Shown: positions 1 through 8,648, counted from the first letter of the stretch. The stretch is DNA of 38,325 nucleotides from Clostridiales bacterium (GCA_012512335.1 JAAZEK010000197.1:1-38325); one strand, 5' to 3'. Notes: generated by a model not told the origin, from the sequence alone. Translations and numbers: made by a program.

Positions 1-93
1 TGCTTAACGCATTTTCTGCTGATATTCGCTAAGATTGATAATCGTTCCTGCAAAGGCTCCTTCCATATGATTTATTATTTTGCAGTGAACAGT
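1..93 (-). mobile_element. MITE-like element copy 1, truncated by window start
   Basis: tgcttaacgcattttctgctgatattcgctaagattgataatcgttcctgcaaaggctcc...atttattattttgcagtgaacagt is the reverse complement of the left half of the copy at 7415-7635; ends in the TIR cagtgaacagt. Confidence 0.8.
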
Positions 94-214
94 AACGATT
101 ATTTTGCTCTACATAAATTATATTGTTATATAGTACACAGTAACGCTTATTTAGGTTAGAATAAGGTATAAAGATAGAGATAATAATTTTAGATGGAAGG
201 GTGGAGTAAAGAGG

Positions 215-1189
215 GTGGAAATTAGTTTGCCTGCAAAGATATTTGGGCTTGTTAAGCACGAATTAAATATTTACTTTAGTACAATCGTAAATAAGGAAAT
301 AAGTAACTATTACATAAAGGTAAAATCAGATAAAGGCACACACCAATCAAGACGTTGGACATATATGCCAACGGAAGCAGAGAAATTTGAAATCACTATT
401 GAGTTGTATAACGATAATGGGGAGTTCATAATTAGTAAAACCAGCTTGGTTATTATTCAAGCAGAAGCAGTCGGTAGGGGAATCATAAAAACAGCAGTAG
501 TTATTGGCGACAGCACTGTTAATGCCAGCAAAATCACCAAACGGATGCTAAATAATTTTTCTACAGATTCTATGAGCTTGGAGTTAATTGGTTCACGTGG
601 TCTTGCGCCAAATTTACATGAAGGTCGTGGGGGATGGGCAGCGGCTAGCTATCGTACAGACCTTGAATGCGATGGTAAGATTAATCCATTTTATAATGAA
701 GAAACATCTGATTTTGATTTTGCCCATTATATAAACTCTAATGGATATAGAGTTCCGGATTATGTGTTTATACACTTGGGAATCAATGATACATTTTTAG
801 AAGAATCAGACGTAGCTATCAAGGAGAAAATTGAGAAGATGTTATTGGATTACGATTTTATCATCAAAAATATCAAATCATATAACCCAAACATAAAAGT
901 TGCTTTGGACGTCACTATACCATCTAATGTAAATCAGGATGCGTTCGGTGCTAGCTATGGATGCTTACAAACTCAGTGGAGATACAAGCGTAATAACTTT
1001 ATATGGGTAAAGCGTATGATTGACTATTACGATGGCCGGGGAGAGGAGAACATATATATTGTCCCTACTCATCTTAATATAGACCCTGTTTCAGGATTCC
1101 CTGTAGATAATGCTGTTCATCCAAATGAGCATGGTTATAATCAGATTGGTGATGTAATATATTTTTTCATTAAATCTTTCGAGGAATGA
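215..1189 (+). CDS. SGNH/GDSL-type hydrolase family protein
   Basis: 324 aa ORF; GDS block (VVIGDSTV), block III-like HLGINDT, C-terminal block V-like VHPNEHGY; GTG start. Confidence 0.75.
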   Translation: MEISLPAKIFGLVKHELNIYFSTIVNKEISNYYIKVKSDKGTHQSRRWTYMPTEAEKFEITIELYNDNGEFIISKTSLVIIQAEAVGRGIIKTAVVIGDSTVNASKITKRMLNNFSTDSMSLELIGSRGLAPNLHEGRGGWAAASYRTDLECDGKINPFYNEETSDFDFAHYINSNGYRVPDYVFIHLGINDTFLEESDVAIKEKIEKMLLDYDFIIKNIKSYNPNIKVALDVTIPSNVNQDAFGASYGCLQTQWRYKRNNFIWVKRMIDYYDGRGEENIYIVPTHLNIDPVSGFPVDNAVHPNEHGYNQIGDVIYFFIKSFEE

Positions 1190-1195
1190 GAAAGA

Positions 1196-1217
1196 AGGAT
1201 CCGTATATTCGGATCCT
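1196..1217. terminator. Hairpin between convergent genes (possible bidirectional terminator)
   Basis: aggatccg-tatatt-cggatcct perfect 8-bp arms; weak U-tract. Confidence 0.4.
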
Positions 1218-1485
1218 ATTCTATTTCCACTTTTATGATTCTGTTCTCTTTTTCGGCTTCATCAAATACTCGCAATAGTGTTTCTCCATATTTCTCAAGG
1301 TTAGCTGTTATGGATGCGGGATACCTGATTCGTATTAAGGTTGGCTTACCGTATGAGCTAAGCATATCGTGTAGAGCATCTAGATTTTCGCCGTAAAAAC
1401 TTGGAAAGCTGAGCTTCTCCGCTATATATTCGTGAGCTCGTTTCTTGGTTTTGAATAGCCTTCCATCGATGATAATTTTAGTCAT
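1216..1485 (-). CDS. Barstar-family ribonuclease inhibitor
   Basis: 89 aa; FPSFYGENLDALHDML matches barstar LPEYYGENLDALWDCL; barstar-like VF.EA.....I..I C-terminus. Confidence 0.9.
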   Translation of the reverse strand: MTKIIIDGRLFKTKKRAHEYIAEKLSFPSFYGENLDALHDMLSSYGKPTLIRIRYPASITANLEKYGETLLRVFDEAEKENRIIKVEIE

Positions 1486-2105
1486 AAATCTTCCTCCCCA
1501 TACAGCAAAGTGAAAGACTCATAGTGATCATCAGTGTAGTAGATGAGGCCATCGTTTGAGAAGACTATACGTTTCGCACCACGAGAGGATTTGCCAAGGG
1601 TATCAATATCGCATTCGGTAAAGCTTCTACCTTTATTCTCAGGAAGCAGGCCTTCATAGTTCCCAAATCGATCCCCACCTATACACTTACCAGGTGCGTA
1701 TTTTTCCACGCTACCGCCATCCCAGCCTAGTTTTCTAGCCTCAGACTTTGTAATGAAGTTGTTAGGGAGTCGTTTATAGATATGTAAATATAACGCAACA
1801 TCTTCTTTAGTTGTATAGGAGCCTGCCTCATCAATCAGTGCGGGAGATTCAGATGGGTCTGTTGGACCACTAGTGTTTGACGGGGCGTCTGTGGTTGTCG
1901 GTGCATCCGTGGTCGTTACGGCACTTGCTGTAGATGAAGTATCTGGGTTAGGTGTAGTAGCTGCCGTAGGCTCTACACTAGTTGTTCCCTCAGTAGGTTG
2001 AGGGGGCAGGATATCACCTTCATAGATATCACACGAGCTTAGTAGCCCAATCATAGAAACAAGTATTAGTATCGGTATTAATAGTTTAGTTAGTTTTTTC
2101 ATCAA
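1482..2105 (-). CDS. Lipoprotein-anchored barnase-family ribonuclease
   Basis: Signal peptide with lipobox LLSSC, Thr/Ser/Pro-rich linker, then a C-terminal domain with barnase motifs: RLPNNFITKSEARKLGW, PGKCIGGDRFGNYEGLLP, SFTECDID, SRGAKRIVFSNDGLIYYTDDHYESF. Confidence 0.9.
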   Translation of the reverse strand: MMKKLTKLLIPILILVSMIGLLSSCDIYEGDILPPQPTEGTTSVEPTAATTPNPDTSSTASAVTTTDAPTTTDAPSNTSGPTDPSESPALIDEAGSYTTKEDVALYLHIYKRLPNNFITKSEARKLGWDGGSVEKYAPGKCIGGDRFGNYEGLLPENKGRSFTECDIDTLGKSSRGAKRIVFSNDGLIYYTDDHYESFTLLYGEEDL

Positions 2106-2235
2106 GTCACCTTCATTCGTAGCAATAAAATCATTATATTGAATTTCTGCCTATGTTTCAAGTAACTCGTAGCTCCTGTGTTTGTATTTGTAGTATTCAT
2201 AGCTACTATGTAGAAAGTTGCTTTTACCAGTATTT

Positions 2236-2475
2236 TGAGCAGAATTTCAAGTAATGTACCATTTTCGACATGAATTTGGAGCTTTTTAGTCATTTGTGAG
2301 CAGAAATTCAACTAATGCATAAAAAATCTAAGAAAAACCGTGCACTAGTTGAAAAATTGCACAGAAAAGACCAAAAATCAGATAAAATACAGTGAAATCC
2401 ATACACTACTTGATATTTTGCTCATAAATAGGTAAATTACTAGTGTAATCTATGCACTAGTTGAAAAATTGCACA
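2236..2475. repeat. Two-sided array of ~24-bp motif (TGAGCARAAWTTCAASTARTGYA), inverted then direct
   Basis: Inverted units at 2236-2258 and 2297-2320; opposite-orientation units at 2341-2364, 2402-2425, 2453-2476; a weaker unit near 2148-2170. Confidence 0.7.
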
Positions 2476-2488
2476 GAACTCATGGATT

Positions 2489-2599
2489 ACTGTTCACGCC
2501 AAAATAATAAATCATATGGAAGAAGCCTTTGCAAGATTGATTCGTGATGGCAACAGCGACTGGAATATATTTATTATTTTAATTTACTCAGTGAACAGT
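2489..2599 (+). mobile_element. MITE-like element copy 2, internally deleted (111 bp)
   Basis: actgttcacgccaaaataataaatcatatg...ggaatatatttattattttaatttactcagtgaacagt; both TIRs kept, interior missing relative to 7415-7635. Confidence 0.85.
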
Positions 2600-2682
2600 T
2601 TCCCCCATGGTACTTTTATAGAACTTACCACCAAAACCATTTGACTTAGTCGCTGTTGGTTTCTATAATGAAATGGATGTAA

Positions 2683-2783
2683 AATTAGTAGATTAGAAGA
2701 TAGAACTAGTAAATTAGAAGATAAATTAGTGGACTAGCAGATAAACTAGTAGATTAGAAGGTAACTTAGTAGATTGGCAGATT
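2683..2783. repeat. Degenerate 20-bp tandem repeat, 5 units
   Basis: Units aattagtagattagaagatag / aactagtaaattagaagata / aattagtggactagcagata / aactagtagattagaaggta / acttagtagattggcagatt. Confidence 0.85.
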
Positions 2784-2835
2784 ATTAGATATAAAAGTAG
2801 ATAGATAGAAAAAATAGGTTGGTGAACACTGAAGT

Positions 2836-3528
2836 ATGAGGTACAAGGATATAATATCAGGCATTTTTCTAAAGCGGCCGAACCGCTTTATTGCTCATGT
2901 GATGGTAGATGGAAGAGAAGAAATCGCACATGTAAAGAACACTGGAAGGTGTAGGGAGTTGTTGATACCTGGTGTTACAGTGTATCTGCAGCAGCATGAT
3001 AACCCCAAACGTAAGACAAGATTTTCACTTATAGCAGTGGAAAAAGGTGAGCTTTTAGTAAATATGGATAGTCAAGCTCCTAATAAAGTTATGTTGGAAG
3101 CCTTATCTAATGGACTCTCTTTACCGGGTCTGATGGAGCCCTTGACCAAAATCCAGTCGGAATCTGTGTATGGCAACTCACGCTTTGATTTTTATGTTGA
3201 ATCAAGGGATAAGGAAGCCTATATTGAGGTAAAAGGAGTCACTCTAGAAGACGGAGGAGTAGCAAAGTTTCCAGATGCACCTACCGAACGTGGTGTGAAG
3301 CACATTCGGGAGCTGATAGAAGCTGCTAATACAGGATTTTTAGCATATATCATCTTCGTGGTACAGATGAAAGGAATAACTTATATGACAGCTAATGATG
3401 AAACCCACGAAGCATTTGGAGAAGCACTGCGTGAAGCTCATAAGGCTGGTGTGACGGTGATTGCCTATGATTGTCTGGTTACCCCTGATAACTTACAGAT
3501 AGATCAAGTCATACCTGTGATACTCTAG
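2836..3528 (+). CDS. sfsA: DNA/RNA nuclease SfsA (sugar fermentation stimulation protein homolog)
   Basis: 230 aa; RPNRFIAHV, HVKNTGRCRELL, SRFDFYVE...YIEVKGVTL, FPDAPTERGVKHI motifs. Confidence 0.93.
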   Translation: MRYKDIISGIFLKRPNRFIAHVMVDGREEIAHVKNTGRCRELLIPGVTVYLQQHDNPKRKTRFSLIAVEKGELLVNMDSQAPNKVMLEALSNGLSLPGLMEPLTKIQSESVYGNSRFDFYVESRDKEAYIEVKGVTLEDGGVAKFPDAPTERGVKHIRELIEAANTGFLAYIIFVVQMKGITYMTANDETHEAFGEALREAHKAGVTVIAYDCLVTPDNLQIDQVIPVIL

Positions 3529-3681
3529 CTTTGTAGAAGAATAAAGTTAGTTACTGTTAGTAATTATTCATAAAAAATTTACTATTGAATTCGATACACT
3601 GACTGCGTTTATGTTATAATAAATACATTCGATGAAGCAAAGTCTCAGGATTTTGCATTATGTTTTACATAATTAACTGAG

Positions 3682-4152
3682 GTGAAGAACGTGTATTATA
3701 ATGAAAATGATTTTAAAGAAGTTAAAGGTCAACTAAGGAAGGTCGTCATGCTAGTTGTCCTAATTGCTCTTATCTTTATCATCACAGCGATTGCTTTCTT
3801 GTTGCGCCAACCACAGTGGATGGGAGCGACTTTTCTATCTGTTGGCGTGTGCCTAACTATTTTGATCTGGGGAGTGTATGGAACTCCAATTTATAGTTAT
3901 TATTGTTTTATAAAAGATATCAAGCAAGGACGCACTAGGGAATTAAGAGGTAAGATAGTTAATATTACTGATGAGCCAGTTTATAAGGACAACAGGCTTC
4001 TATATTTTGAAGTTACTCTTTTGGATGAAAAGGATGGAGTAGAGAGGCTACTGCTGTTTGATGGCAACATGGGAAAACCACCTTTTGAGCTAGGCAGTAA
4101 TTATTATTTTCGAACCCATCAGAACTACATCATACAGTCAGGTGAGAATTAG
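3682..4152 (+). CDS. Small membrane protein of unknown function
   Basis: 156 aa, two predicted hydrophobic segments; GTG start preceded by gag-rich region. Confidence 0.55.
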   Translation: MKNVYYNENDFKEVKGQLRKVVMLVVLIALIFIITAIAFLLRQPQWMGATFLSVGVCLTILIWGVYGTPIYSYYCFIKDIKQGRTRELRGKIVNITDEPVYKDNRLLYFEVTLLDEKDGVERLLLFDGNMGKPPFELGSNYYFRTHQNYIIQSGEN

Positions 4153-4583
4153 TTTTCAATGTCAGGAATTATCTGAATAGGTAGCTCGTTATCCAGAGTA
4201 TTCTGACCCAGGATATTTCCATCCTGTGTGACATATACCACAATGCAGTGCCCGTAGGGATTTTGTTTTGATTCATCATTCTGGTAGAGCCGTATCTCCA
4301 GGTACTCTCCTGGATATTCTACCGTTTTACCATCCTCTAGAGCAATGTGGGCAGTTGTAGTTCCAGCATCATGATACTCTATATATGTTTCTTGAAAGCT
4401 TATAGTCTCTCCTTGTTCCTTTAAGTAGTTGGCGGCTATATTGATAAGCTTAAGATCATCCATATGGGTGAGGCGAGACTGGGTTTCAACTGTTGGTTCT
4501 GATGGTTTGCAGGAAGGTAAGAATATAAGTACAGATATTATTATGGCGATTAGAACTATTAACCTACTATTCATATACAACAT
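4149..4583 (-). CDS. Putative lipoprotein, unknown function
   Basis: 144 aa; N-terminal hydrophobic segment ending LPSC lipobox. Confidence 0.6.
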   Translation of the reverse strand: MLYMNSRLIVLIAIIISVLIFLPSCKPSEPTVETQSRLTHMDDLKLINIAANYLKEQGETISFQETYIEYHDAGTTTAHIALEDGKTVEYPGEYLEIRLYQNDESKQNPYGHCIVVYVTQDGNILGQNTLDNELPIQIIPDIEN

Positions 4584-4674
4584 CGCTCCATTCTCTTGAC
4601 TATTAAGAGTATATGCATAATCCTGGTATAAGAATACCTTTGGCTTGGAAAAGTAGAGAATCTTTTTTTGCTAA

Positions 4675-4724
4675 TAAAAAAGGCATCTATGGAAGTGAGT
4701 CTCCTCCATTAGATGCCTTTCTAA
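4675..4724. terminator. Rho-independent terminator (minus-strand gene 4734-4985)
   Basis: aaaaaaggcatctatgga...tccattagatgccttt stem; T-run on the minus-strand transcript. Confidence 0.8.
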
Positions 4725-4733
4725 TTAAGTATA

Positions 4734-4985
4734 TTATTCTTCTGTAGCGGTCTCTACCATTATTTCGATTTTTCTTTCAAACTTTTTGTCCCAGTCAAAA
4801 GTATCTTTATCGAGAAAGTGAAGCATGGGGCAAAATCGAGTTACTCCTTCTGCCACCTTCATGGAGCCTAGCAAGGAAATCATTTTTGAAGAATTCATAA
4901 TTCCTATTCCCAAGAGCGTCAAACCACTAGCTATTCGACAATAGGCATCTAATTCACCAACATTTTTCTGCATTGAATCACACAT
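4734..4985 (-). CDS. DUF2892 (YgaP-like transmembrane domain) family protein
   Basis: 83 aa; NVGELDAYCRIASGLTLLGIGI...GVTRFCPMLHFL. Confidence 0.7.
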   Translation of the reverse strand: MCDSMQKNVGELDAYCRIASGLTLLGIGIMNSSKMISLLGSMKVAEGVTRFCPMLHFLDKDTFDWDKKFERKIEIMVETATEE

Positions 4986-5102
4986 CCTTTCATTGAGCTA
5001 TCAGAGTACAGCGTTTACTCTATTTTGCCCAATGAAAATTATGATATTCCCTCAAGTTAAAGACTTAATATAGCAATTGAACTTAAGCACAGCTTATGGA
5101 TG

Positions 5103-7205
5103 TTAGTTTTTTTCGTATTCTGGTGCGTCTGTTTGGTATAAAACGCTTGTGGAAATGCGTTGATTGAGATAGTACACAGAGGTATTGGAAGCACCTGCTC
5201 GAGAGGATTCCAGTCTCAATCGTCGCGGATCATCGGAATAATCGAAGCTTGCTCGGTTTACTGGCATCAGCCCTTTAGGTGTATAACTATCATAGAGGTT
5301 AGTCTCCAGCACTAGGTCCGATATGCTAAGCTGATTCAATGCTTTTTCCTTGTAATCTTCTGCTTGTTGAGTCAGAAGCTCGTTGGTTTCTTCTATGGGA
5401 AAACCTGTAATTGTATCATAAATATGCTCACCAATATAAGTGTAGAAGGTAGAAACCATGTCACCGTTTCGTAGTGCAACCACTTCATCTCTTTCTGGAG
5501 ACAGCAAATCCTGACCCATTAGGATTTGAGTCTTAGTATCAATTCCTAATAAGTGCAGAATAGTTGGTAGGATGTCTATTTGACCGCCTAGTTCCTTGTC
5601 AACATGTCCACCACCATATCCTGGAATATGGATAATCAGAGGCACCTTTTTCATATTCATGTCATCAAGCTCTGTCCAGGTATCTTGGTCTCGTCCCAAT
5701 AAGTGGGTTAGATCCTTATTCCGGTTCTCTGAAATACCGTAATGGTCACCATAGAGAACAATTATAGAATTCTCATAGATACCAGATAACTTAAGGTAAT
5801 TAAAGAACTCCTCTAAGGCTTGATCAGCATAATTGGAGCTTGGAAAATAACCATTCACCGAATCATCTGCTGTGTTTGCCGGGGGGAAGCTATTATTTTC
5901 ATCCAAAGGAAAGGGATGATGGTTTGATAAAGTAATAAATTTTGCATAAAAGGGTTGTTGTAACTGCTCAAGATACTGCACTGATTGCTGAAAAAACAGC
6001 TTGTCCTTCAAGCCATATTCCGCAGAATTTTCCTCAGTTAATATAAAATCCTCTGCATCAAAGAAATAATCATATCCCAGCCCAGGGTACATATCATTTC
6101 GATTCCAGAAAGAACCTGCATTGCCATGGAAGACTGCGCTGGTGTAATCTGCTTTGTTGCGTAAAATTTGTGGTAGGGCATAGTAAGTATTTTCAGCATA
6201 CTTAATAAAAGCTGACCCTTTTGCAAGTCCGAAAAGAGAGGTTTCTGTCATTAACTCCGCATCGCTACTTTTACCCTGACCAATCTGAGCGTAAATATTC
6301 GAGAAAGAAATACTGTCTTTACTATGATAGAGCTTGTTTAAAAAGGGGAGTACCTCCCAGCTCCTTCCATTCTCATCCTTTAGATGGAAATCAATTAAAA
6401 ATTGCTGAATGCTCTCCATATGAATCATTATAAGGTTTCGCTCCTCAGCGATACCAAATAGCTCTTGATTAGGTGTTGTCTGATGCTGATTGATGTAGGA
6501 GGATACCTTTTTAATATCGCTTTTTTCTAAAGTTACTGTTGCAGATTGGAAGGTTTGTACGCTGTCATAGATGGTAAAGCCTCCAATACCCAGATACTTT
6601 ACAATATAATTTCGGTCAAAGGTTTTTGTCAACAACATTGGGCGATTAATTTCTGCTAAGCCTAAATTGAAGAGAAAGATACAAAGTGAAATTATTATAG
6701 CTTTTTTTCCACATGGCTGAGTATAGAATTTCCTTTCATCTGCTAGGACCAACTTGGAACTCCTCAGGCGGATAAGCAAAAACAGGCAGATGACATCCGC
6801 CATGTACATGAAATCGTACCATTTCATTAAGGCAAAGGTTGAAGTTATAAGATTATCAGCCCCGTTAAATATACTGGTAGATTCAAAAATAGTAGTCAGA
6901 GTTAAAAAATCAGTAAACTCACGATAATATAATACATTAGCATAGATAAGGATGGAATAAAAAAGATATAGAGCAAATAAAATTTTATGACCTTTCTTAA
7001 CATTTTTGGCGAAAAGACTTAATGACAACAAAAAAACTGCGCCTGCAACTGGATTAATTAGTAAAATAATATGTTGAAACAAGCCTTTGACACCAAGATT
7101 AAAATCTATTTGATAGCTGATATAAGTCTTCGCCCACAGAAGAATGATAGCTAGAAATAAGATACAGCTATGTCTACGATAGAAGTCTAATAATTTTTGT
7201 TTCAT
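5103..7205 (-). CDS. LTA synthase family / sulfatase-fold transferase
   Basis: 700 aa; multiple N-terminal TM segments then extracellular sulfatase domain (IMIHMESIQ, GQGKSSDAELM, TLSNHHPF, IIVLYGDHYG). Confidence 0.88.
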   Translation of the reverse strand: MKQKLLDFYRRHSCILFLAIILLWAKTYISYQIDFNLGVKGLFQHIILLINPVAGAVFLLSLSLFAKNVKKGHKILFALYLFYSILIYANVLYYREFTDFLTLTTIFESTSIFNGADNLITSTFALMKWYDFMYMADVICLFLLIRLRSSKLVLADERKFYTQPCGKKAIIISLCIFLFNLGLAEINRPMLLTKTFDRNYIVKYLGIGGFTIYDSVQTFQSATVTLEKSDIKKVSSYINQHQTTPNQELFGIAEERNLIMIHMESIQQFLIDFHLKDENGRSWEVLPFLNKLYHSKDSISFSNIYAQIGQGKSSDAELMTETSLFGLAKGSAFIKYAENTYYALPQILRNKADYTSAVFHGNAGSFWNRNDMYPGLGYDYFFDAEDFILTEENSAEYGLKDKLFFQQSVQYLEQLQQPFYAKFITLSNHHPFPLDENNSFPPANTADDSVNGYFPSSNYADQALEEFFNYLKLSGIYENSIIVLYGDHYGISENRNKDLTHLLGRDQDTWTELDDMNMKKVPLIIHIPGYGGGHVDKELGGQIDILPTILHLLGIDTKTQILMGQDLLSPERDEVVALRNGDMVSTFYTYIGEHIYDTITGFPIEETNELLTQQAEDYKEKALNQLSISDLVLETNLYDSYTPKGLMPVNRASFDYSDDPRRLRLESSRAGASNTSVYYLNQRISTSVLYQTDAPEYEKN

Positions 7206-7414
7206 AAAACTAGATCCTTTCAGTATTTACACATCATTAGTCGTAGTTAGATAATCTACAAATTGAACCTAAATAATACTACATCATATTCTATGACGTT
7301 TTTTACCATAGAAAGTTCCATGGGATCGTTTCTTACTTGCCAACTATTAATTATATATTATTTTGGACTCGTTTTCAATTAGTAAATCAACGTCTCAGCA
7401 ATCTTAGAGTAATA

Positions 7415-7635
7415 ACTGTTCACATCCAAAATAATAAATCATATGTAAGGAGCCTTTGCAGGAACGATTATCAATCTTAGCGAATATCAGCAGAAAATGC
7501 GTTAAGCACCTTTCACTGTCTGAACGAAGTGAGTTTGGAAGATGTAGGATTTTCAGCTGAGATGAGCTCTAGATTGATTCGTGATGGCAACAGTGACTGG
7601 AATATATTTATTATTTTGATTTCCCAGTGAACAGT
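7415..7635 (+). mobile_element. MITE-like element copy 3, full length (~221 bp)
   Basis: TIRs actgttcac...gtgaacagt; subterminal aaaataataaat / atttattatttt; interior matches copy 4 (reverse complement). Confidence 0.9.
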
Positions 7636-7644
7636 CACTAATAA

Positions 7645-7974
7645 CTAGAGCAATTGAAGTAATGCTGATGCAATAATTCCTGTTAGAATTGTCAGGAGCA
7701 AATTTTTAGTCTTAAATGCTACCAGTATGCAGGGGAGTGCGGCAATTAAGGTGGTGTTATCCAAGGAAAAGGATAAATTGCCATTGGGCATAAAAAGGCT
7801 GGGGAAGAGTAGTGCGGATAACACAGCTATTGGAATTTGTTTCAGCCAGCGGATAACCAGCGGTGGTAGATTTAAGCGTGACAGCACCACTAAGGGAAGA
7901 AGCCTAGGAAGTTGGGTGACAATACTCATGCCTATAATTATATAAATCATATCTGATCTCATTTGTCCAACCAC
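7645..7974 (-). CDS. azlD: AzlD family branched-chain amino acid transport protein
   Basis: 109 aa; TQLPRLLPLVVL...LPPLVIRWLKQIPIAVLSALLFP. Confidence 0.88.
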   Translation of the reverse strand: MVGQMRSDMIYIIIGMSIVTQLPRLLPLVVLSRLNLPPLVIRWLKQIPIAVLSALLFPSLFMPNGNLSFSLDNTTLIAALPCILVAFKTKNLLLTILTGIIASALLQLL

Positions 7975-8648
7975 GCTCCTAATGTAGCTGCTAATACAGT
8001 TGCAACAATTATATTAAAATTATCCTTAAGAAGAAATACTAATACCACAGACAAGATGCCAGCAGCCAGGGATACCAGGATATCGGATTTACCTTTTAGT
8101 TGAGTGAATATAAGTCCTATAAACATAGCGGGAAGAGCAAAATCCAATCCCCATTTTTGAGGGTCGGAAATAGAATTGCCCAATAAACAGCCTAAAACAG
8201 TACAAGCAATCCAGCTGCCATGAGCGAGATTGTTTAATGCAAAATAAAACCATTTAGATGCCTTCCCAGTTGAAGCCTCAGGATAACCAGCTGCATATGT
8301 TTCATCGGTAATTTCTAGGCTGATAAGGGCAAGGGAGCCTGTTGATAAATGCTTCAAGAGTGGTGATAGTGAGGCACTCATAAGCATATGCCTCAGGTTC
8401 ACGAGAAAAGTGGTACCAATAATTGCTATGGCAGAAGCGTTGGCGGCTATCATAGCCGATGCTATAAATTGTGCAGAGCCTGCATAAACCAAGAGAGATA
8501 AAAAGAAGACATCAACCCAAGTTAAGCCCTGTTGAGCAGCCATTATTCCAAAGGCCAAACCTAGTGGAATATAGCCAAGAGCCACGGGAGTTGCTGCCTT
8601 CCATCCCTTTAAAATTTCTTTTTTCAATAGAATCTTCTCCAACTTCAT
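7959..8648 (-). CDS. azlC: AzlC family branched-chain amino acid permease
   Basis: 229 aa; ATPVALGYIPLGLAFGIMAAQQG, YAGSAQFIA, NLRHMLMSASLSP. Confidence 0.92.
   Translation of the reverse strand: MKLEKILLKKEILKGWKAATPVALGYIPLGLAFGIMAAQQGLTWVDVFFLSLLVYAGSAQFIASAMIAANASAIAIIGTTFLVNLRHMLMSASLSPLLKHLSTGSLALISLEITDETYAAGYPEASTGKASKWFYFALNNLAHGSWIACTVLGCLLGNSISDPQKWGLDFALPAMFIGLIFTQLKGKSDILVSLAAGILSVVLVFLLKDNFNIIVATVLAATLGAWLDK

Noticed and set aside
29-259. Minus-strand ORF of 76 aa
   Set aside because: Lies across the MITE end and its partial duplicate; low-complexity translation, no recognisable domain.
2102-2311. Minus-strand ORF of 69 aa upstream of barnase
   Set aside because: Runs through the 24-bp motif array, no RBS or domain signal; likely chance.
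2236-2480. CRISPR array
   Set aside because: Units occur in both orientations with unequal spacing and diverged copies; no cas genes in the window.
2683-2783. CRISPR array
   Set aside because: Head-to-tail 20-bp units with no spacers; ordinary tandem repeat.
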